Assembly (NCBI RefSeq): GCF_023705585.1
Contig: NZ_BOQE01000001.1
Coordinates: forward strand, 3,566,710-3,630,709
Origin: Collibacillus ludicampi
Lineage (GTDB): Bacteria; Bacillota; Bacilli; Tumebacillales; BOQE01
DNA length: 64,000 nucleotides
Reading direction: 5' to 3'
This document shows positions 28,070 through 36,216 of this stretch, in pieces. Within the stretch, counting starts at the first letter, position 1. Each line of letters opens with the position of its first letter. The position numbers and the translations under genes were made by a program. The notes beneath the pieces are model-generated. The model was not told the DNA's origin. It did no database searches and saw only the letters and a program-made list of their open reading frames with translations.

Positions 28070-28098
28070 TTGAAAGTTATATAACCAAATAGTAAAAT
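28070..28098 (+). promoter_or_regulatory. Promoter of the ArsR gene with internal palindrome
   Basis: TTGAAA (28070-28075), a 17-nt spacer and TAAAAT (28093-28098) place the transcription start almost on the ATG at 28106, so the mRNA may be leaderless. The spacer contains the perfect palindrome GTTATATAAC (28076-28085), a likely autorepression operator. Confidence 0.65.
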
Positions 28099-28105
28099 AA
28101 TATAC

Positions 28106-28417
28106 ATGAAAAACCATAGTATTTTCGAGGTATTGATGGAACCGAACCGGCGACGTATCTTGGATCTCCTAAGAGTTCGAGATCGTACTGTTGGAGAAAT
28201 TGCCGAACATTTCTCTTTGAGTCAGCCCGCGATTTCCAAGCATCTTCGGATTCTCCGCGAAGCCGGACTCGTTGAGGTTCACAAACACGCGCAGCAACAC
28301 CGCTACCATTTACGGGCTGAGCCTTTGGCTGAAGTAGATAACTGGCTGAAGCCATATCGGCAATTTTGGTCGGAGAAACTGGATGCCCTTGAGAAGCATC
28401 TGGACGAGGAGGAGTAG
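28106..28417 (+). CDS. ArsR/SmtB-family winged-helix regulator
   Basis: This 103-residue regulator starts FEVLMEPNRRRILDLLRVRD and has the recognition helix LSQPAISKHLRILREAGLVE, then a wing with HKHAQQHRYHLRAEPL. There is no metal-binding Cys motif, so it resembles the SdpR-like, non-metal branch that commonly controls an adjacent SRPBCC gene. That partner exists only as a 31-codon fragment directly downstream. No Shine-Dalgarno sequence precedes the ATG; the promoter spacing suggests a leaderless transcript. It is probably an orphan autorepressor now. Confidence 0.85.
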   Translation: MKNHSIFEVLMEPNRRRILDLLRVRDRTVGEIAEHFSLSQPAISKHLRILREAGLVEVHKHAQQHRYHLRAEPLAEVDNWLKPYRQFWSEKLDALEKHLDEEE

Positions 28418-28420
28418 TCA

Positions 28421-28513
28421 TTGCTAGCTGTAGTACAAAAAGTGGAGAATGGTTATATCGCTCGCTGTACCCACATCATCATAGCCGCAAAACTGTGTTC
28501 ACCTAACGACTGA
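28421..28513 (+). pseudogene. SRPBCC/AHSA1-like gene, N-terminal fragment
   Basis: A TTG start 4 nt after the ArsR stop, with GAGGAGG overlapping the ArsR end, opens a 30-residue frame (LAVVQKVENGYIARCTHII) that resembles the start of AHSA1-type SRPBCC proteins, the usual partner of such ArsR genes. It then stops at 28511-28513, and no continuation was found. The call rests on a short match and on context. Confidence 0.4.
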
Positions 28514-29291
28514 ATCAAAGCGATGTCCTGATGTCCCGCTGTAAATGAAACAGGATGTTGCTCAGCCTGTTGTGCTAGCGGGCAGGTTAGATGAAAGAAG
28601 GGAGTTCAGCATGAGAGTATGTTATTACAGGTGAAAATAGTGGCAGTTAAGGTGAAAGTAATGAAAAGGGTGAAGGATGAAGGAAATGAGTGATATGTCT
28701 TATTGAAACGATCATCTTCTCGTAAAGTTAAAACCACCATTGTATTGTGTGTGGTAATGTTAATGCTTGGTTCTGTTTTATTTCTTTCAATTTGGGGAAT
28801 GATAGACTTAATTTATAGAAGAATTGGAAATTAAAAATCAAATTTCAACGTTTTGATTCCACCTCAATTGAAAGAGTCAGGTATGAAGATACGGAGCATT
28901 ATCAAATGACAAAAGGATTTCTAAATCATACAGAGCGGTATTTAGAGGAATTGTTTCGTGATGACGAGAGGTGACAATCCTATTCTACCATCGGGAATCG
29001 GGTATTGAGGAGCGATTGGAGGTTTGGAGGGTGAAGCCCGATTTGATAACATCGTTGTTGCACAATTTGGGCATAAACGATACAAAGGGTTGCCAAGGGC
29101 GACCCTTATTGCGCATAAGGGCAGGATAGTTGAATAGTGATAAGGTGAACCGTATTAAACTTTTTGTGAGTGTCCATTATTACACAAATATCGGACTATA
29201 ATATTGCAACTACCACTACAAAATGAATATATCACATGTAGGCAGGATGATATGATTTTGAATTAAAACATAATTGTTTTATATATTACTA
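28514..29291. other. Gene-poor debris region
   Basis: No intact gene apart from a possible small ORF at 28703. A fragment at ~28846-28974 reads in one frame as STSIERVRYEDTEHYQMTKG and then FLNHTERYLEELFRDDER. It looks like the end of a real protein without its beginning; I do not recognise the family. From 29140 the sequence is very AT-rich. The region lies between a dead IS element and a healthy operon and is best read as decaying accessory DNA. Confidence 0.4.
28703..28834 (+). CDS. Possible small membrane protein
   Basis: A TTG-initiated frame of 43 codons encodes a Lys/Arg/Ser-rich start (LKRSSSRKVKTT), one hydrophobic helix (IVLCVVMLMLGSVLFLSIWG) and a short basic tail. The hydrophobic pattern is convincing, but no good ribosome binding site is near the TTG and no family is recognised. 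It may be a fragment of a larger lost gene. Confidence 0.3.
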   Translation: MKRSSSRKVKTTIVLCVVMLMLGSVLFLSIWGMIDLIYRRIGN

Positions 29292-29320
29292 TTGACAATT
29301 TTCTATAAAATTTGAATAAT
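29292..29320 (+). promoter_or_regulatory. Sigma-A-type promoter upstream of the CoA-transferase operon
   Basis: A consensus TTGACA (29292-29297), a 17-nt spacer and AATAAT (29315-29320). It predicts a leader of about 190 nt before the GTG at 29518, long enough to hold the terminator hairpin at 29444-29493. Confidence 0.65.
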
Positions 29321-29443
29321 AGATGTAAGTCCACAGGTATCGGATTTCCCCCATATCACTTAACAATCTGATAAGTTTTGAAATTTATAACGACTGCCTG
29401 CATTCGTCTGATCTTCTTGCCCGGAAGACATTTCGCGAATGAT

Positions 29444-29493
29444 AGCCAGTTAAGCCAACAAGAAGTAAATGTTGGCTTGACTGGCTTTTTATT
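29444..29493 (+). terminator. Terminator hairpin inside the leader of the CoA-transferase operon
   Basis: AGCCAGTTAAGCCAACA (29444-29460) pairs with 29470-29486 (one G-T) over a 9-nt loop and is followed by TTTTTATTT. It ends about 10 nt before the AAGGAGGA of the CoA-transferase. Upstream in the same leader, CATTCG (29401-29406) and TCTTC (29412-29416) can pair with CGAATG (29436-29441) and GAAGA (29424-29428), forming another hairpin. The position suggests transcription attenuation. Alternatively it ends an upstream transcript. Confidence 0.8.
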
Positions 29494-29517
29494 TCGTCAT
29501 TCAAGGAGGAAATCTGT

Positions 29518-30744
29518 GTGGCCGGTGCGTTAGAAGGTGTCAAAATTTTAGATCTTACTAGAGTATTAGCTGGGCCGTTCTGCACAATGATTTTGGGAGA
29601 TTTGGGGGCTGAGGTGCTCAAAGTGGAAGGAGTATCCTCGAAGGATGATACCCGTGCATGGGGACCGCCATATATAGGGGGAGAAAGTGCCTACTACCTG
29701 TGCGCCAATCGGAATAAAAGAGCCATGACCTTAAATTTGAAATCGGATCAAGGAAAAGATATTTTCAAGAAATTGCTTACCAAGTCTGATGTGGTGGTGC
29801 AAAACTTTAAGACCGGTACATTAGAAAAGCTGGGGCTTGGGTATGAAGAAATGAGGAAAATCAATCCCCGGATCATTTTAGCTTCGATAACGGGGTTTGG
29901 GACCAATGGTCCTTATAAAGATCAACCCGGTTATGATTACATCATTCAGGCCATGGGTGGATTGATGAGCATTACTGGAGACCAAGCGTCCGGGCCGGTA
30001 AAAGTAGGGGTTGCCATAGCCGATGTACTGACGGGATTATATACGGTCATTGGGATCTTGGCTTCCCTTCATGAAAGGAATGACTCTGGGGAAGGGCAGC
30101 ATATTGATATCTCCTTGTTTGACTCCCAAATTTCTGCTTTAGTCAACGTGGCCAGCAACTATCTGATTTCAGGGGATATCCCCAAGCGACTAGGGAATCA
30201 GCATCCGAATATTGTTCCGTATCAAGTGTTCTCTACCCTCGATCGAGAAATGGTGGTTGCCGTTGGAAACGACTATCAGTTTGAGAAATTTGTGCAGGTC
30301 TTGGGGATGCCGGAACTGGCTTTCAACGAAAAATTCAAAACCAACCCTAATCGTGTGGAAAATCGTGAAGAATTAATTCAAATCCTTAGCGAGAGAATGA
30401 AAACCAAATCCGCTCAGGAATGGCAGGAATCGTTGCAAGCCGCCGGAATTCCGAATGGTCCGATTCATGACATGAAAGCGCTTTTTGATGATCCGCAGGT
30501 ACGGTCGAGGAATATGAGGGTTGAAATCGCCCATCCCACTGCAAAAAGAATCCAATTGGTTGGAAGCCCCTTAAAGTTGTCGAGAACCCCGGTAGAAATG
30601 AGGCGGCATCCTCCTCTTTACAGTGAGCATACCGTGGAGATCTTGCTGGAGTTGGGATATTCAAGAGAACAAATCTATGAAATGATCGAAAACCAAGTGA
30701 TATCGGAGGAGATGTATGATGATGAATTTTGCCCTAACGAATGA
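29518..30744 (+). CDS. CaiB/BaiF family CoA-transferase
   Basis: This 408-residue class III CoA-transferase starts at a GTG 7 nt after AAGGAGGA. Signs are LDLTRVLAGPFCTMILGDLG, AEVLKVEGVS, ANRNKRAMTLNLKSDQGKD and GVAIADVLTG with the probable catalytic Asp. It activates a carboxylic acid to its CoA thioester. The following acyl-CoA dehydrogenase overlaps its end by 29 nt, and a transporter and DUF3870 gene follow. The operon would import a carboxylate, activate it by CoA transfer and desaturate it. Candidates include short dicarboxylates or branched acids; no motif decides. Confidence 0.9.
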   Translation: MAGALEGVKILDLTRVLAGPFCTMILGDLGAEVLKVEGVSSKDDTRAWGPPYIGGESAYYLCANRNKRAMTLNLKSDQGKDIFKKLLTKSDVVVQNFKTGTLEKLGLGYEEMRKINPRIILASITGFGTNGPYKDQPGYDYIIQAMGGLMSITGDQASGPVKVGVAIADVLTGLYTVIGILASLHERNDSGEGQHIDISLFDSQISALVNVASNYLISGDIPKRLGNQHPNIVPYQVFSTLDREMVVAVGNDYQFEKFVQVLGMPELAFNEKFKTNPNRVENREELIQILSERMKTKSAQEWQESLQAAGIPNGPIHDMKALFDDPQVRSRNMRVEIAHPTAKRIQLVGSPLKLSRTPVEMRRHPPLYSEHTVEILLELGYSREQIYEMIENQVISEEMYDDEFCPNE

Positions 30745-31915
30745 GCAAGAAGCAGTTCGCAAGATGGTACGGTCTTTCGTCGACAAGGAGATTATGCCTT
30801 ATATCCAGGAGTGGGATGAGAAAGGACACTTCGAACGCGGGATTCTTAAACGATTGTCCGAGCTGGAACTCATGGGAGTTTGCATCCCCGAAAAATACGG
30901 TGGGAGCGGGATGGATTATAACACGCTAGCGATCGTATGTGATGAATTGGAGCGGGGAGATACCGCGTTCCGTACAGCCGTTTCGGTGCATACGGGATTG
31001 AATAGCATGACCCTTTTGCAGTGGGGCAACGAGTTCCAAAAGGAAAAGTATCTGGTACCGCAAGCTCGGGGAGAAAAGATTGGCGCATTCGGATTGACCG
31101 AACCGGGAGCGGGTTCGGATGTGGCTTCGATAACCACAACCGCGAGACGGGTGGGGAATGAATATATTTTGAATGGATCCAAAACGTGGATCTCTTTATG
31201 TGATGTGGCCGATCATTTTCTGATTTTTGCTTATACGGATAAAGACAAGAAACATCGAGGAATCAGTTGCTTCATTGTGGAACGGACATTCCCCGGTGTC
31301 ACGACTCGGGCGATTAAGGGCAAATTGGGGATACGAGCAGGCAATACCGGGGAGGTATTCCTTGAAGACGTACGCGTCCCTGCAGAAAATCTCCTTGGAG
31401 AAGAAGGAGAAGGATTTAAAATTGCAATGTCTGCTTTGGACAATGGGAGGTTTACTGTGGCAGCTGGGGCCTGCGGCTTGATCCAGGCTTGTCTGGAAGC
31501 CAGCCTAAAGTACTGTCACGAAAGGGAAACTTTCGGAAAGAAAATTGGACAACATCAACTGGTTCAGCAGATGATCGCTAAAATGGTCGCAGGTCTGGAA
31601 TCTTCCCGCCTATTGACCTATCGTGTCGGTTGGTTGAAAAACAACGGACAACGTTGTACGCGCGAAACCTCTTTGGCTAAATGGTTTGCTTGTGATGCGG
31701 CCTTCAATGCGGCAGTCGATGCCGTACAGATCCATGGCGCATACGGATATTCCAACGAATACCCGGTGGAGAGGTATATGCGGAATGCGAAAGCTCCGGT
31801 TATCTACGAAGGGACAAGGGAAATTCATACCCTCATGCAAGCGGAGTATGCGCTCGGATATCGGATGGATAAACCTTTGCGTCGTACATTGCCCGCGTGG
31901 CCGTTTGAAGAATGA
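30716..31915 (+). CDS. Acyl-CoA dehydrogenase
   Basis: This FAD-dependent dehydrogenase of 399 residues introduces an alpha-beta double bond into an acyl-CoA. Motifs are FGLTEPGAGSDVASITTTA (FAD/substrate binding), LNGSKTWIS, FGKKIGQHQLVQQMIA and the C-terminal QIHGAYGYSNEYPVERYMRN. The catalytic Glu is probably the one in VIYEGTREIH, the usual site in short- and branched-chain enzymes. Three ATGs stand in a row (30716, 30719, 30722) after GGAGG. It overlaps the CoA-transferase gene, so it is translationally coupled. The chain-length preference is not known; the glutaryl-CoA-type branch is one possibility because of the CoA-transferase partner. Confidence 0.9.
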   Translation: MMMNFALTNEQEAVRKMVRSFVDKEIMPYIQEWDEKGHFERGILKRLSELELMGVCIPEKYGGSGMDYNTLAIVCDELERGDTAFRTAVSVHTGLNSMTLLQWGNEFQKEKYLVPQARGEKIGAFGLTEPGAGSDVASITTTARRVGNEYILNGSKTWISLCDVADHFLIFAYTDKDKKHRGISCFIVERTFPGVTTRAIKGKLGIRAGNTGEVFLEDVRVPAENLLGEEGEGFKIAMSALDNGRFTVAAGACGLIQACLEASLKYCHERETFGKKIGQHQLVQQMIAKMVAGLESSRLLTYRVGWLKNNGQRCTRETSLAKWFACDAAFNAAVDAVQIHGAYGYSNEYPVERYMRNAKAPVIYEGTREIHTLMQAEYALGYRMDKPLRRTLPAWPFEE

Positions 31916-31969
31916 GGGGAATGAGGATAAAGCCTAGGAATCAATTCTGAGGGATTCATAGACAAGATG

Positions 31970-32016
31970 AAGCCAGTTGTATCAGCCATACTTTTGGATG
32001 GTATTTCTGGCTTTTT
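31970..32016 (+). terminator. Hairpin with T run between dehydrogenase and MFS genes
   Basis: AAGCCAG (31970-31976) pairs with CTGGCTT (32007-32013), and an inner AGCCAT/GGATGGT supports it; T5 follows. It would end or attenuate transcription into the MFS gene 45 nt downstream. It shares the AGCCAG/CTGGCTTTTT ends with the leader hairpin at 29444. Confidence 0.65.
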
Positions 32017-32060
32017 AAAATACAAAACGATTTTACATTATATTTAGAGGAGAGATGCCT

Positions 32061-33326
32061 ATGAAAATGCAAGCGGAAGTACAAACGGAAGTTCAAACGT
32101 CAGCAATACGAGAATCCGCATTGAACAAGAGTCAAAAAAATATTTTATGCATTGTGACCCTAGCTTGGATTTTTGATGCCTTTGATTATTTATTGCTCAC
32201 CTATATTGCTGTAGACATAATGAAAGAATTTAATGTGACAGCAGCTGTGTTCGGAACCGTTACATCCATCACGGTACTTGCGAGACTTATCGGCGGGTCT
32301 TTTGTGGGGGTAATTGCTGACAAATGGGGGCGCAGGATTCCGCTCATTACATCCATGATATGGTATGGAATCTTCCAATTTATATCCGGATTTTCGCCAA
32401 CCTTTACTATTTTGTACGGGTTACGATTTTTGTTTGGTCTTGGCATGGGATCCATGTATTCGGTTGGCGTTCCACTTCTTATGGAAACGGTTCCAAGTAA
32501 TAAAAGAGGACTTGCTTCAGGATTGGTGGAAATTGGCTTTCCCGCAGGGGGAATCTTAGCAAGTCTTCTTTATGGCAGTATGTATTCAACTGGCGGTTGG
32601 CGGGAAATGTTTTATTTTGCAGCGATTCCCCCCATTTTATTAGGGATTTACGCAATGTTTACATTAAAAGAATCCAAGCGGTGGGGTCAAGAGAAATCTC
32701 CAACACAATCAATGGAGAAGGTTCCGCTTCTGAATCTATTTATGGGAAAACAGCTTTGGAATACCATTCATTCTATTTTAGTCAATGCAGGGTTTTTGGT
32801 TTTATATTACTCTATTTCCGCATGGTACCCTACCTTTCTTAAAGTCGAGCATCACTTCACCGTAGCAATGGTTAGTGTGGTTACGATCCTGCTTAATTTG
32901 GCAGCTGTATTGGGGAGTATCCTTTTTGGGTATTGGTCAGATAAGATCGGAAGAAGATGGACTATTACCATATCGGCATTAGGCACCATGATTGGGGCCC
33001 CGCTCTTTGTGATGTTAGACAATAATACACTGCTTTATATTGGTGCGATTATCGTTGGATTCTTCGGTCCCGGTGGTGTTTGGAGTATCAATGCGAGCTA
33101 TACGGCGGAACATTTCCCCTTGCGCATGAGATCCGCCGGGCATGGTTTAACCTATAATGCTGGAAACTTCTTTGGAGGCATGATCACACCTGTCATCATC
33201 GGGTTGCTCTCTGCACATTATGGCTTTGGTGCGGTGATGACAACAGGGGTGCTTTGTTCGTCTGCCTTTCTTATTATCATGGCCTGGATTTGGAAAGAAA
33301 CAAAGGATATGGACATGTCAATTTAA
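32061..33326 (+). CDS. MFS transporter, carboxylate/aromatic-acid symporter type
   Basis: This is a 421-residue 12-helix carrier of the major facilitator superfamily. The first helix reads IVTLAWIFDAFDYLLLTYI, the helix 2-3 loop GVIADKWGRRIPLI, and the second-half loop GYWSDKIGRRWTI. The D in FDAFDY is typical of aromatic-acid/carboxylate:H+ symporters. The start chosen is the ATG at 32061, 8 nt after AGAGGAGA; an ATG at 32055 is too close to that site. It follows the CoA-transferase and acyl-CoA dehydrogenase genes, so it probably imports the acid they process. Confidence 0.85.
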   Translation: MKMQAEVQTEVQTSAIRESALNKSQKNILCIVTLAWIFDAFDYLLLTYIAVDIMKEFNVTAAVFGTVTSITVLARLIGGSFVGVIADKWGRRIPLITSMIWYGIFQFISGFSPTFTILYGLRFLFGLGMGSMYSVGVPLLMETVPSNKRGLASGLVEIGFPAGGILASLLYGSMYSTGGWREMFYFAAIPPILLGIYAMFTLKESKRWGQEKSPTQSMEKVPLLNLFMGKQLWNTIHSILVNAGFLVLYYSISAWYPTFLKVEHHFTVAMVSVVTILLNLAAVLGSILFGYWSDKIGRRWTITISALGTMIGAPLFVMLDNNTLLYIGAIIVGFFGPGGVWSINASYTAEHFPLRMRSAGHGLTYNAGNFFGGMITPVIIGLLSAHYGFGAVMTTGVLCSSAFLIIMAWIWKETKDMDMSI

Positions 33327-33400
33327 TCACTTTTTTCGGGGGAGCAAAGGATGAATTTGCTTCCTTTCTATTTGACAAAACACAGATGGACATGCATGAT

Positions 33401-33428
33401 TTGACCTGCCAACTTCCATCGTTATAGT
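33401..33428 (+). promoter_or_regulatory. Possible promoter of the DUF3870 gene
   Basis: TTGACC (33401-33406), a 16-nt spacer and TATAGT (33423-33428) lie 35 nt before the ATG at 33463. Confidence 0.45.
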
Positions 33429-33462
33429 ATATTTTTAGAAGACAAATCGGAGTGATGAAATC

Positions 33463-33801
33463 ATGCCTATAACCAAAACCTACTTTCTTGCTGGACATGC
33501 AAGACTGCCTCAAGGAATGGCTGCAAAAAGCGTATTCGATACCCTCACCATCACAGCAGAAATCGATCGAAAATACGGTGTGATCCTTCAAGCTTCCTGT
33601 ACATTAGCTACAGAACATGGAAGGGATTACATAGGCCATCTATTGAGAGGGATAAGTCTAAGAGACGGGATAGAGGAAGCAATCCAAATGATTCACAGTC
33701 ATTACCATGGAAGAGCTGCAAATGCCTTAATTGCGGCACTAAAGGATCTATATACACAGTTTGAACTGCTTATTGAAAAAAAGGGTTCAAAATTGGGTTA
33801 A
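33463..33801 (+). CDS. DUF3870 domain protein
   Basis: This 112-residue protein spans the DUF3870 family from start (TYFLAGHARLPQGMAAKSVF) to end (GRAANALIAALKDLY). It has no membrane segment, Cys motif or known catalytic signature. The family pattern includes the central CTLATEHGRDYIGHLLRG block. From general familiarity, DUF3870 genes tend to sit beside acyl-CoA and CoA-transferase genes, as here, but its function is not known. The ribosome binding site is CGGAGTGA. A terminator follows at once. Confidence 0.8.
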   Translation: MPITKTYFLAGHARLPQGMAAKSVFDTLTITAEIDRKYGVILQASCTLATEHGRDYIGHLLRGISLRDGIEEAIQMIHSHYHGRAANALIAALKDLYTQFELLIEKKGSKLG

Positions 33802-33806
33802 AAAAG

Positions 33807-33846
33807 AAGAATGAAGATCGGAAATTCACTTTTATCATTCTTTTTC
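33807..33846 (+). terminator. Terminator after DUF3870 gene
   Basis: AGAATGA (33808-33814) pairs with TCATTCT (33835-33841) and a T5 run follows. Confidence 0.7.
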
Positions 33847-33901
33847 GGGCCAAATTCTTCGCAATGTAAACCAGGTTTTTTTCCAGGACGCAAAATTGAT
33901 A

Positions 33902-33936
33902 ATGCCGTAGGAGGCACTCACCACCTCTAACGGCAT
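33902..33936 (-). terminator. Stem-loop between convergent genes
   Basis: ATGCCGT (33902-33908) pairs perfectly with ACGGCAT (33930-33936), and an inner GAGG/CCTC extends the stem. It lies 3' of the minus-strand gene at 34046 and may terminate it, though the T run on that strand is poor. Confidence 0.45.
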
Positions 33937-34045
33937 CTATTTTAAAACAGACTTGTACAATTAAAAAAATAGTAAGTAGAATCCTAACCGAATCTAGCCA
34001 ACTTTTTGGTGAGTAGATATTACATATGAGGTCGACCACGTCAAA

Positions 34046-34300
34046 TCAAGTTTGACTAGAATATACCGCTGGATGTTGGAAAAAGAGCTCTTCTGAAGGG
34101 GAAGTTAGAGTTTTCAACATTTGATGATTGAGGCGTACCATACTCAAGATCTCATAGGAAACAGCCAAGTGAGTTTCAAACAATTGAATGACCTGATTCA
34201 TGTCGATCTGATTTCTCTGATTCAACTCGAAATGAGAAGCATCTTCTCGATGCTGTGGGAATTGCGGATATAATGGATAATAGTAATTCCAGTAAAACAC
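34046..34300 (-). CDS. Small hypothetical protein, possibly spore related
   Basis: A GTG at 34300, 6 nt after GGGAGGA, opens an 84-residue frame beginning VFYWNYYYPLYPQFPQHRED. This aromatic-rich start is followed by a helical middle (MNQVIQLFETHLAVSYEILS). I do not recognise the family. A longer frame starting at 34357 ignores the good ribosome binding site. It lies downstream of the GH18 germination-type gene on the same strand with an ~80-nt gap. Tyr/Pro-rich short proteins are common among spore coat components, but that is only a suggestion. Confidence 0.5.
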   Translation of the reverse strand: MFYWNYYYPLYPQFPQHREDASHFELNQRNQIDMNQVIQLFETHLAVSYEILSMVRLNHQMLKTLTSPSEELFFQHPAVYSSQT

Positions 34301-34379
34301 TTTGTTTCCTCCCTCACTTTTACAGATATGCTCTTTATCAAATACCTGTTGTGGCACACCTGATTTGAATTTTATTTAC

Positions 34380-35516
34380 CTATAATTTTTTAATTTGAAA
34401 CATACTCGTCAATAATGTCCAATTTTGCGGGAATTCAGATCCCAATTCCCAGTAGCTTCCTCCCCTTAACTGAAATTCCTTAATCAAGTTGAATTTTGCT
34501 TGCATACTGCGTGCATCTTCAAACCATACAACATGGTATTTTCCTGCCTCTCGATAATGAAAATAAGGAGATTGAGAAGTTTGATCGTATTGAATTCTGC
34601 CTCCCTTTTCAGCAGCCAATATATAGGCCTGCTGTGTACCGATTCGCTTTGCCCAAGCGCCTCCAGGTACATAAGGAAGTGTCCAATCATATCCATAAAG
34701 AGGCATTCCCATCATGATTTTATTTCTCGGCATGACTGAAACGGCATACTCAAGAACTCTCCTAACTTGATTAGGTGGAGCGACTGCCATCGGCGGTCCT
34801 CCAGACCACCCATATTCATACGTCATTAAAATAGAAAAATCTACAATTTGACCATGGGCAGCATAATCGTGGGCTTCGTATAACAAACCCTTTTGTGTTG
34901 CGCTTCGTTTTGGTGCGAGTGCTGTAACAACGATCAAACCGTTTGGTTTCGCTTTATCTACCAAATTTCGTAAAAACTGATTGTAACTTTCACGGTCTTC
35001 CGGATAAATATACTCGAAGTCAATGTTAATTCCACGATATCCTTTCTGGGTAGCAATCGATAACACTTGATTAATGATACGATTTTGTATTTCAAGATTT
35101 CGCAGAACCATTCTTCCAACATCCGACTGGAATCTGCCAGCTGAGAAATTTGTTAAGGCAAGAATAGGCATAATTCGATTTCTCTTTGCAACATTCAATG
35201 CAATTTCATCTTTTGGAGTGGTAATGCTACCATCTGCTTGAACTTGATAACTAAAAATAGTTAGATATGTTAACCCTTCTGCTACCTGATCCACAATATT
35301 GGCATCTTCCTGTGTTCCTTTCGGTTCAATATACGCATTTATTTCGATTACTGGCCGATTTTCCACCGCTTGTTGTGGTATCAATAATGTTTGACCGGGA
35401 ACCAATCGGTTAGGATTTGGCGGCTGACTTGCAGCAACAATTGCAGAAGGAGTAACTCCGTATGATCGGGCAATTGAAAATAAACTTTCCCCAGGCCGAA
35501 CGACGTGAATAATCAT
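34380..35516 (-). CDS. LysM + GH18 spore-germination-type glycosidase (YaaH/SleL-like)
   Basis: This 378-residue protein has one LysM domain (residues 2-48, IHVVRPGESLFSIARSYGVT) that binds peptidoglycan and a GH18 barrel (~55-375). The catalytic block is GYRGINIDFEYI, with the D-x-E acid pair of this subfamily. VWFEDARSMQAKFNLIK and GGSYWELGSEFP near the end are typical of YaaH-like enzymes. SleL/YaaH proteins cleave cortex muropeptides during germination. Usually two LysM domains are present; here there is one. There is no signal peptide, as in spore-deposited homologues. The ATG follows AGGAGGAG by 8 nt. Confidence 0.9.
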   Translation of the reverse strand: MIIHVVRPGESLFSIARSYGVTPSAIVAASQPPNPNRLVPGQTLLIPQQAVENRPVIEINAYIEPKGTQEDANIVDQVAEGLTYLTIFSYQVQADGSITTPKDEIALNVAKRNRIMPILALTNFSAGRFQSDVGRMVLRNLEIQNRIINQVLSIATQKGYRGINIDFEYIYPEDRESYNQFLRNLVDKAKPNGLIVVTALAPKRSATQKGLLYEAHDYAAHGQIVDFSILMTYEYGWSGGPPMAVAPPNQVRRVLEYAVSVMPRNKIMMGMPLYGYDWTLPYVPGGAWAKRIGTQQAYILAAEKGGRIQYDQTSQSPYFHYREAGKYHVVWFEDARSMQAKFNLIKEFQLRGGSYWELGSEFPQNWTLLTSMFQIKKL

Positions 35517-36155
35517 TCCTTTCTCCTCCTAGCGATACAAGACCTCGATTTCACCATATTCCGGAGAAAGAAAATGGGTGCTTGTCATATATATGGAATA
35601 ATTTATGGGATTATAAGAAAATTTATAAACTCATGGGAACATCTATTCAGGAAACTAAAGCAGCTTAAAAGTATGTCACTAGCGTTGTTAAAGTAGGGGA
35701 GACTTCATAACGTAGGGAACACTTGATGGAGTGTTTTTGCATAAACCAGGGAAAATAGAACGCGGAAACAAAGTACAGTCCTTGATGTTGAAAGTCTTAG
35801 ATAAAAAAGGACATTATTGTGGCCGACAGTCGAATCATTCACGAAACGCGATGAGTTCCCGCTTTTAAGAGTCCATTCTACAGGCAGTGTATGTCCAAAC
35901 TCATCATCATATAGAACTTCCATGTATATCCAATAGAGGAATTCTGATAGATCAATTGAGTGATGCATGTTATTAAATCCCGGATCGACCTTTCTCAAAG
36001 AAACTGAGCTCAAGCAACAACTTGAAATAGAGGGAAAAGCGACACGTGAGGTATCCATCGATGATTACAAGACGAATTTTCATTTAGTTAACATAATATA
36101 TATTATCGGACTCAAAAAAGAATGGTAAAAAAGATACTAAAACAAGTCAAGAAAC
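35517..36155. other. Intergenic stretch with possible gene debris
   Basis: No intact gene was accepted. A minus-strand open frame (35705-36058) has no ribosome binding site and no recognised family. On the plus strand ~35966-36125 reads as a coding-like C-terminus (TFLKETELKQQLEIEGKATR) without a start. AACACT (35719-35724) and AGTGTT (35730-35735) form a small hairpin followed by Ts. Confidence 0.35.
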
Positions 36156-36190
36156 GGGCAGCCCCTCATGAATCTAATACCGGGCTGCCC
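36156..36190 (-). terminator. Terminator of the MFS gene
   Basis: GGGCAGCCC (36156-36164) and GGGCTGCCC (36182-36190) form a perfect 9-bp stem with a 17-nt loop. On the minus strand it is followed by GTTTCTTGACTTGTTTT. It lies 27 nt past the stop of the minus-strand MFS gene. Confidence 0.75.
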
Positions 36191-36216
36191 CCCTTGAATG
36201 TGGATGAAACAATTTC

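Noticed and set aside
35705-36058. Minus-strand ORF of 117 residues
   Set aside because: There is no ribosome binding site or recognised family, and coding-like debris lies on the other strand.
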